Part shown: one piece after another, positions 36,591 through 41,247 of the stretch
How the letters are laid out: every line of letters begins with the position of its first letter
How positions within the stretch are numbered: the stretch's first letter is position 1
From: an uncultured Gammaproteobacteria bacterium
GTDB taxonomy: Bacteria; Pseudomonadota; Gammaproteobacteria; JAADHQ01
Direction: 5' to 3'
Assembly (NCBI GenBank): GCA_947258655.1
Contig: CAMYJD010000031.1
Span: 1-41,247, forward strand
Length of the DNA stretch: 41,247 bases
Translations under genes and position numbers: made by a program
The notes under the pieces: generated by a model
Told to the model about the DNA's origin: nothing
What the model saw: the letters and a program-made list of their open reading frames with translations, nothing else
Database searches by the model: none

Positions 36591-37637
36591 CTAGCGCATC
36601 AGGTCGACCTTGATACCCTTGCTGCTCATCTCCTTGTTGACATCCTGCAGGTAACGCTGAAAGCTCGGTTGGGTCTTATATTTACCACTGGACACATAGT
36701 TCATCGCACCGGCAATGTGGAATGTTCTCAGGAAGGCTTCTGTACGAAAGACCTCTTTTCCTGACGCATCAAAAAACACCAGACTGGGCGAGTGCAGAAT
36801 GTTGAGCCTGTCTGCCCATTGGGCAATTTTCATGGTCTTGCCTTCCGGTGTTACCAGGAAACCCTTGGAGTGCTGATTCAACAACACGACATCGAATGGC
36901 TTGATGGCCTCCCTGGTCTCCGCCTTCTGCAGGACATCGAGATGCAATTCATCACACAGTTTGCAATTAGGTTCCTCAAACATTACCAGTAGCGGACGTT
37001 TTGTCGTGGCAAGTTGCTGCTTCAGATTATAAGGAGGTTGCAGGTAGGTCGGGTCGATATGCAGTTTACCGGATGTCGCTGTGGATTTCCTCGACTTGTA
37101 AAAATTGGCAAAAGTCATTTTCGTTTCCATTGCAGCAGAAACATAATCCAGCACGGCATTGAATTTCTGCGGATAATAGTAACCGTTTATGCGCAGCACG
37201 ACCTTGCCCTTTTCATCCAGGAATAACATGGTCGGTGTATACATTACTTTCAGACTGGCGGCAAAATCCTTCTCGATCGTATCATTACCCTGCAGGTCAA
37301 CGACCTCTTTGTCACCCCACATATTGATCGCAATCAGATCGAAATTCTGCCTGGTTTTATCCACTATTTCCTTTTTGCCGAAATTATCCTCAAGGAGTTT
37401 CTTGCAATAGGGACAACCATCCTGGTAAAAATACAGAATCAGTCGTTTGCCTGCATTGGTCGCTTCGGCAATGTCATCGGGTAATTCCAGGAATGACAAT
37501 TTGAACCATGCCGGCTTTTCAACAAAACCGGGATTAATCATGCCTTGTTCGAGCTTTTGCTGCTCCGTTGCTGCAAATGCGCTCGCACATAACCAATAAA
37601 TAATAGCGAAGCTGGACAATAAGTTTACTTTTTTCAT
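36591..37637 (-). CDS. Periplasmic protein with two thioredoxin-like domains
   Basis: The 348-residue product has a Sec signal peptide (about 1-22, cleavage after ASAFA). Domain one has LYFYQDGCPYCKK with a CPYC redox motif (75-78), a SoxW/DsbD-gamma-like fold, and the cis-proline in VMYTPTML (Pro135). Domain two has MFEEPNCKLCDEL with CKLC (225-228) and the cis-proline context HSPSLVFFD. Both domains keep the pair of active cysteines. It probably handles thiol-disulfide exchange in the periplasm. It is monocistronic, convergent with the SDR gene and divergent from the GGDEF gene. No sox, dsb or cytochrome c genes are nearby to name the partner. Confidence 0.85.
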   Translation of the reverse strand: MKKVNLLSSFAIIYWLCASAFAATEQQKLEQGMINPGFVEKPAWFKLSFLELPDDIAEATNAGKRLILYFYQDGCPYCKKLLEDNFGKKEIVDKTRQNFDLIAINMWGDKEVVDLQGNDTIEKDFAASLKVMYTPTMLFLDEKGKVVLRINGYYYPQKFNAVLDYVSAAMETKMTFANFYKSRKSTATSGKLHIDPTYLQPPYNLKQQLATTKRPLLVMFEEPNCKLCDELHLDVLQKAETREAIKPFDVVLLNQHSKGFLVTPEGKTMKIAQWADRLNILHSPSLVFFDASGKEVFRTEAFLRTFHIAGAMNYVSSGKYKTQPSFQRYLQDVNKEMSSKGIKVDLMR

Positions 37638-37750
37638 GTATATCCCCTACCCGATCTCTTTTTATTATAGACCCGGGATTAAAGCAGCAAGTTGCCGGCA
37701 GTGGCAAATTTTTTCCGTCAAATAACCGTCATGCCAAATGCGACAAATAA

Positions 37751-37777
37751 CAACATGTACTGTATGTTGCTGTTTTT
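37751..37777. promoter_or_regulatory. Inverted repeat in the divergent region between thioredoxin-like and GGDEF genes
   Basis: CAACAT (37751-37756) and ATGTTG (37764-37769) are separated by seven bases and followed on the plus strand by CTGTTTTTA. There is no plus-strand gene upstream to terminate, so an operator or leader attenuator is more likely than a simple terminator. Confidence 0.3.
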
Positions 37778-37856
37778 ATGGATAATTAGAATTTTGTGTA
37801 AATACGGCATGATTCTAGCATAACAAAAACTAACTGTTGTACAGAGGAAGCTTACA

Positions 37857-38789
37857 ATGCCATTACAAACGGGTATTAACACAAACAATTCGAACAAACA
37901 TCAAGAGGGTGTCAAGACCATGAGCACTCATAACAAAATAGACAAGGCATTTTCGTTGAAGATCGAGGCTGTCCGTGCCCTTGAACTTTCCAATCGTTTG
38001 CACAGCACGCTGGATCTCGATGAGCTGTTTGCGATATTTCATCAGGAAACGCAGGCGCACGTGGCGTACGACAGTATCAGTTATTCACATCCAGAGAACA
38101 GCTTTTCCTATAATGCTGGCCAGAAAAAGCACCATACCTGCCAGTACAGACTGCTGATCGGCGGACAGAACCTCGGTGAACTGGAATTCAGCCGTGCGCG
38201 AAAATTTTCTGAATCCGAGACCATCAGTTTCGAATACACATTATCCAGCTTGCTGAGTCCGCTGCATAATGCATTAATGTACTATCAAGCCATTACCCAC
38301 TCGACGGTCGACCCATTGACCGGAGTAAAGAATCGCTCAACATTTGATTCCAGCATTAGCCGCGAGATGTCTCTAGCCAAACGCCATGACAGCCCGTTCG
38401 CAATGATCGTACTGGATATCGATAATTTCAAAGGTATAAACGATAGATTCGGACATCTGTTCGGTGACTGCGTGCTGCGCGATGTCGCCCAGACCATTAC
38501 TCATCAAGTACGTGATTCGGATATGGTTTACAGGTATGGCGGTGAAGAGTTTGTGATCCTGCTGAGCAATACCTGTGAAAAAGGTGCACAACAACTGGCT
38601 GAACGCATCAGGAAGGCCATCGCGGCACTTGAATGCACCTATAATGGCAATTCATCACGTATCACAGCCAGCCAGGGCATTGCATGCCTGCATGCGGACG
38701 ACCAGGAATCCTCGTTGTTTGAACGCGCAGACAAGGCATTATATGCAGCAAAAAACAATGGTCGCAATTGCACCGTATTAGCTCAATAG
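37857..38789 (+). CDS. Diguanylate cyclase (GGDEF) with GAF-like N-terminal region
   Basis: The 310-residue product has a C-terminal GGDEF domain with active-site motif GGEEF (in YRYGGEEFVILL). An intact RxxD inhibitory site (RDSD) lies exactly five residues before it. VDPLTGVKNRSTFD opens the domain and DIDNFKGINDRFGH carries the metal-binding Asp. The first ~130 residues look like a small GAF-like sensor. The enzyme should make cyclic di-GMP from GTP and be product-inhibited. No transmembrane helix is seen, so it is cytosolic. Starts at 37857 (AGAGGAAG eight bases upstream) and at 37920 (GAGGG nine bases upstream) are both plausible. Confidence 0.93.
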   Translation: MPLQTGINTNNSNKHQEGVKTMSTHNKIDKAFSLKIEAVRALELSNRLHSTLDLDELFAIFHQETQAHVAYDSISYSHPENSFSYNAGQKKHHTCQYRLLIGGQNLGELEFSRARKFSESETISFEYTLSSLLSPLHNALMYYQAITHSTVDPLTGVKNRSTFDSSISREMSLAKRHDSPFAMIVLDIDNFKGINDRFGHLFGDCVLRDVAQTITHQVRDSDMVYRYGGEEFVILLSNTCEKGAQQLAERIRKAIAALECTYNGNSSRITASQGIACLHADDQESSLFERADKALYAAKNNGRNCTVLAQ

Positions 38790-38880
38790 CGGGCACACAA
38801 AATCTGCCATAGCCGGTGGTATTTACAATCGTATAGAATTCGTTACATTATCAGGTATCGATTCGAACAGGAGACAGCGG

Positions 38881-39651
38881 ATGATTTCCGGCATACTTCT
38901 GGACCTGAGTGGCGTTTTATATACGGAAGATCAGGCCATCCACGGCACAGCCAAATCCCTGTTACGCCTGCAACAAAGCGGCCTGCCGATCCGCTATGTC
39001 ACCAATACCACACGTAAACCCAGACACAAGATTCATCAACAACTGCTCGAGTTGGGCTACAGCATCGACTTCAATGACCTGTTCACGGCACCCATGGCCG
39101 CCCATGCCTACCTGCTATCAAACCAACTCTCACCGTTTATGCTGATCCACCCGGATCTGATGGACGAGTTTGCCGATCTCAGCTGCGACAATCACAACGC
39201 GGTCCTGATTGGCGATGCCGACCAGGGCTTTACCTACAACAATATGAACCGGGCCTTCCGCCTGTTGATCAATGGTGCACCACTGATCGCAATGGGCAAG
39301 AACCGCTATTTCATGCAACAAGACGGCCTCAGCATCGATGCCGGCGCCTTCGTCACTGCACTCGAATACGCTGCCGATACCACGGCCATCATTACCGGCA
39401 AGCCGGATCCCGAATTCTATCGCAGTGCGGTCGACAATATGGGCTGTGATATGCAACATACGATCATGGTCGGCGACGATGTCGAGGCCGACGTCAACGG
39501 TGCGCTTGCCGTCGGCATGCAAGCGATCCTGGTCAGGACCGGCAAGTATCGCGACGGTGACGAGCAGCGTATCAGCAGCGACCAGGCCACCTGCGTACAG
39601 GACTTCAACGCGGCCGTGGACTGGATATTACCGCGAATAAATCAGCCATGA
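38881..39651 (+). CDS. HAD-IIA phosphatase, LHPP-like (phosphohistidine/inorganic pyrophosphatase family)
   Basis: The 256-residue product opens GILLDLSGVLY: motif I is Asp-x-Ser instead of Asp-x-Asp. This is the form known in the LHPP branch of HAD-IIA proteins (human LHPP has an equivalent DISGVLYD). Motif II is VTNTTRK, motif III is GKPDPEFY, and motif IV is MVGDDVEADVNGALAVGM. The family dephosphorylates phosphohistidine, phospholysine or pyrophosphate in vitro; the bacterial substrate is not established. An AGGAGA lies eight bases before the ATG. Confidence 0.88.
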   Translation: MISGILLDLSGVLYTEDQAIHGTAKSLLRLQQSGLPIRYVTNTTRKPRHKIHQQLLELGYSIDFNDLFTAPMAAHAYLLSNQLSPFMLIHPDLMDEFADLSCDNHNAVLIGDADQGFTYNNMNRAFRLLINGAPLIAMGKNRYFMQQDGLSIDAGAFVTALEYAADTTAIITGKPDPEFYRSAVDNMGCDMQHTIMVGDDVEADVNGALAVGMQAILVRTGKYRDGDEQRISSDQATCVQDFNAAVDWILPRINQP

Positions 39652-39790
39652 GCCCCAAGGACCTGCCATGGAAGCCTTTCCCACCTTCGCCTGAAAATGA
39701 TATGATAGATGCCTGAATATTATGACCAGAATGGCCTTATTACCGTTTATTTACTTTATCGAATGATTGGTACTAAGGTCGCGAAGGCCA

Positions 39791-39824
39791 CAGATGGCCG
39801 AGAGCGGCGCAGCACGGCAATCTG
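39791..39824. other. Possible structured element upstream of the 123-residue gene
   Basis: In the 258-bp gap 39652-39909, CAGATGGCCG (39791-39800) and CGGCAATCTG (39815-39824) pair at nine of ten positions around a 14-nt GC-rich loop. The surrounding stretch is locally GC-rich and then turns AT-rich toward the next gene. It could be a leader structure or small RNA, but no promoter or terminator is clear. Confidence 0.3.
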
Positions 39825-39909
39825 TTGACTAGAACCATGCTCTTACGGATCGCTTAGTCTTTACACTACTCGTTATAACGATTAAATCACAGCTTTAACA
39901 GGTATCATC

Positions 39910-40281
39910 ATGAGCAATATTATGGCCGTTCTGCTAAATGGCATCGCACAACTCGAATACGATCGCGACAAACCCCTGCCCGACCACCAGGTACTGTACC
40001 TGGATAAAATGGACAGCAAGATGAACGACGGGATTTTAATCGGTGACATGGAGATTACAAACCCGGATATCAATCAGCGCGCACAATTCGTTGCCGCTAA
40101 CCTGGTCCATGCAATTAAAGATAACAACGAATCCGTGGCCGCATCAATGTGCACCTACCTGGCCAATCGCTTGCCCGACCTGAAGCAGGTCCGCATCGAG
40201 GATGTCAACGAAGAAGTGACGATCGACCTGGTGTTTGATGAAGAATACAAAAAACAGGTGGCGGTACAGTTTACCCACTGA
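39910..40281 (+). CDS. Conserved-looking small protein of unknown function
   Basis: The 123-residue protein is acidic and soluble, without signal peptide, membrane segment or cysteine-rich motif; the single Cys is in SMCTYLANRLP. The sequence shows a predicted beta-alpha mix: NIMAVLLNGIAQLEYDRDKPLPDHQ at the N-terminus, a helix QRAQFVAANLVHAIKDNN, and VTIDLVFDEEYKKQVAVQF at the end. AGGT lies six bases before the ATG. Codon use matches the housekeeping genes, so it is probably a real, resident gene. I do not recognise the family. Confidence 0.75.
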   Translation: MSNIMAVLLNGIAQLEYDRDKPLPDHQVLYLDKMDSKMNDGILIGDMEITNPDINQRAQFVAANLVHAIKDNNESVAASMCTYLANRLPDLKQVRIEDVNEEVTIDLVFDEEYKKQVAVQFTH

Positions 40282-40370
40282 TCCAGTCGATTGAACTGAC
40301 CTGCTTATTGACACTCCCGCCCCCGCCTACGCGGGGACAGGCTGCGGCGGGAATACACTAAATAGTCAAA

Positions 40371-40504
40371 CCTGAATAGTATCGTCGGGTATCCACTCAT
40401 TCTTTTGCTAACCGTCATCCCCGAATGGTGTTGTCGGGGATCCACTTATTGTTTTTCTAATCGTCTCCCCCGCATGCCTTTATCGGGCTGCAGGAATCCA
40501 ACTC
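40371..40504. repeat. 49-bp degenerate tandem repeat, about 2.7 copies
   Basis: Units begin at 40371, 40420 and 40469, giving an exact 49-base spacing. Each has CC(C/T)G(A/C)AT near the left end, (G)TCGGG about 13 bases later, and ATCCA. The first two units also share ATCCACT, a T-rich patch, GCTAA/TCTAA and CGTC. The CCCGA...TCGGG arms in the second copy can form a short hairpin. Confidence 0.8.
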
Positions 40505-40519
40505 TCCAGCGATTTAAGC

Positions 40520-40545
40520 GATTTAAGGGGTCGATTTAAGGGGTC
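40520..40545. repeat. Perfect 13-bp tandem duplication near the IS30 left end
   Basis: GATTTAAGGGGTC occurs twice without gap (40520-40532, 40533-40545). A third partial copy, GATTTAAG, precedes it at 40511. It may be part of the insertion sequence's left end or target duplication. Confidence 0.85.
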
Positions 40546-41247
40546 AGCTTAGACTCCAGTTGCAAGTGCAACACATTACTGCCATATGTATCTGATGAAT
40601 CACTATACACATCTTAGTGCAGAAGAACGTGCAGTTCTCATGCTAGAGCGACAGCGTGGAACCAGCCTACGGCTAATTGCTTCACAGCTTGGTCGGAGCC
40701 CTTCAACATTATCAAGGGAGCTACGGCGGAATCAAGCCGATATTCGCCCATATTGCGCCACTCGTGCAGGAAAAGCCTACCAAAAGCGGCGAAAACAGAG
40801 TGTCAGGTTACGAAAAATCGCCACTAATCCTGTTCTTTGTGACGAAATTGAGTCATATTTAATAAACAGAAAATGGTCTCCCGAGCAGATCTCAGCCATA
40901 CTCAAGAGTCGTTATCCTGATCACACTGCTATGCAAGTCAGTCCTGAAACTATCTATGCACATATTTATGCTTACACACGAGGTGAGCTAAAGAAACTGC
41001 TTGTACAGTCGTTGCGTAGAAGCAAGTCAAAACGCGGCCCGCGTGGCTGTAAAGACAGCTGCTATAGCAGCCTGAAGGTTGCGACAGAGCAAGTCTTTAC
41101 CAGCCGTCCAGAGGAGATTAACTCTCGTAAGATTGCTGGGCATTGGGAAGGCGACTTGATTGTTGGTGCAATGAACAAGTCCTGTGTCGGCACACTGGTA
41201 GAGCGTAAAACGGGCTATCTTATTTTGAGTAAGATGCGGAGTAAGTC
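40546..41247 (+). mobile_element. IS30-family insertion sequence, left part (runs off window)
   Basis: The transposase frame and its short left flank mark an IS30-family element. The exact left inverted repeat cannot be fixed without the right end; the flank contains GTTGCA-AG-TGCAAC (40559-40572), a perfect hexamer inverted repeat. The given left boundary is a guess just past the 13-bp repeats. Confidence 0.7.
40586..41247 (+). CDS. IS30-family transposase, N-terminal part (3' end outside window)
   Basis: The frame is open from ATG 40586 to the window edge (220 codons). It begins MYLMNHYTHLSAEERAVLML, the IS30-type helix-turn-helix (LERQRGTSLRLIASQLGRSPSTLSRELRRN). WSPEQISAIL and SPETIYAHIYAY follow. 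GHWEGDLIVGAMNKSCVGTLVERKT opens the DDE catalytic domain, with the first catalytic Asp in GDLIVG. The second Asp and the Glu would lie beyond the window. No frameshift or stop is seen, so the copy may be intact. Confidence 0.93.
   Translation, partial: MYLMNHYTHLSAEERAVLMLERQRGTSLRLIASQLGRSPSTLSRELRRNQADIRPYCATRAGKAYQKRRKQSVRLRKIATNPVLCDEIESYLINRKWSPEQISAILKSRYPDHTAMQVSPETIYAHIYAYTRGELKKLLVQSLRRSKSKRGPRGCKDSCYSSLKVATEQVFTSRPEEINSRKIAGHWEGDLIVGAMNKSCVGTLVERKTGYLILSKMRSK

Larger units (their letters stand above)
40282..40585. repeat. Repeat-rich intergenic stretch before the IS30 element
   Basis: No gene is present. It begins with a nested hairpin (outer TCCCGCC 40315-40321 with GGCGGGA 40346-40352; inner CCCCGC 40321-40326 with GCGGGG 40331-40336). 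A 49-bp tandem repeat (40371-40504) and a 13-bp tandem repeat (40520-40545) follow. The hairpins may stop transcripts from the 123-residue gene, though no T tract follows. This kind of stretch resembles dispersed CCCCG/CGGGG repeats common in intergenic regions. Confidence 0.7.

Noticed and set aside
40282-40504. CRISPR array
   Set aside because: The 49-bp units are degenerate and directly adjacent with no unique spacers, and no cas genes are nearby.

Overview
The window looks like a chromosomal segment of a gammaproteobacterium. The evidence is the gene order gyrA-serC-(serA)-pheA-hisC-tyrA-aroA-cmk-rpsA-ihfB-lapA-lapB-pyrF on the minus strand, and mtnA / mtaD-ubiG-HAD phosphatase-SDR on the other side of gyrA. 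This closely follows an arrangement known from Pseudomonas and relatives. Differences from Pseudomonas are separate tyrA and aroA genes, serA placed between serC and pheA, and rmuC plus a squalene operon (hpnC-hpnD-hpnE) inserted between the HAD phosphatase and the SDR gene. HpnCDE implies squalene or hopanoid synthesis. I cannot name a genus from the sequence.

Layout. (1) 1-3720: the end of one, and the whole of another, secreted modular protein built from immunoglobulin-like and CBM6-type carbohydrate-binding modules. Between them lie a long hairpin terminator and a near-consensus CRP-type operator; a second strong terminator follows. (2) 3842-5756: an AT-rich accessory pair, a small P-loop protein and an aminoglycoside-phosphotransferase-like kinase. 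(3) 5969-9253: uvrB divergent from a class I aspartate aminotransferase, followed by a tRNA-Asn-like gene with a non-complementary acceptor stem. (4) 9513-14393, minus strand: galU, glcF-like, pyrF, lapB, putative lapA, ihfB. (5) 14500-26411, minus strand: rpsA, cmk, aroA, tyrA, hisC, pheA, serA, serC, gyrA, a tightly spaced block for serine and aromatic amino acids, translation and DNA topology. (6) 26654-28440, minus strand: mtnA and an orphan OmpR-type response regulator. (7) 28617-36533, plus strand: mtaD, ubiG, gph/mupP-like phosphatase, rmuC, hpnC, hpnD, hpnE and an SDR, with 1-4 base overlaps or short gaps at most junctions. (8) 36591-40281: a periplasmic double-thioredoxin protein, a diguanylate cyclase, an LHPP-like HAD phosphatase and a small unknown protein. 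(9) 40282-41247: a repeat-rich stretch (hairpin, 49-bp tandem repeat, 13-bp tandem repeat) leading into an IS30-family transposase cut by the window edge.

Functionally, serC/serA make serine, and aroA/tyrA/pheA/hisC serve the shikimate, tyrosine, phenylalanine and histidine routes. mtnA and mtaD belong to 5'-methylthioadenosine salvage. ubiG makes ubiquinone. lapA/lapB control lipopolysaccharide synthesis. hpnCDE convert farnesyl diphosphate to squalene.

I found no CRISPR array, phage, or defence system. No clear-cut new system is visible. The strongest leads are the aberrant tRNA-Asn, the AT-rich kinase pair, the tandem-repeat/IS30 junction, the two-domain thioredoxin, and the CRP-site-linked CBM proteins.
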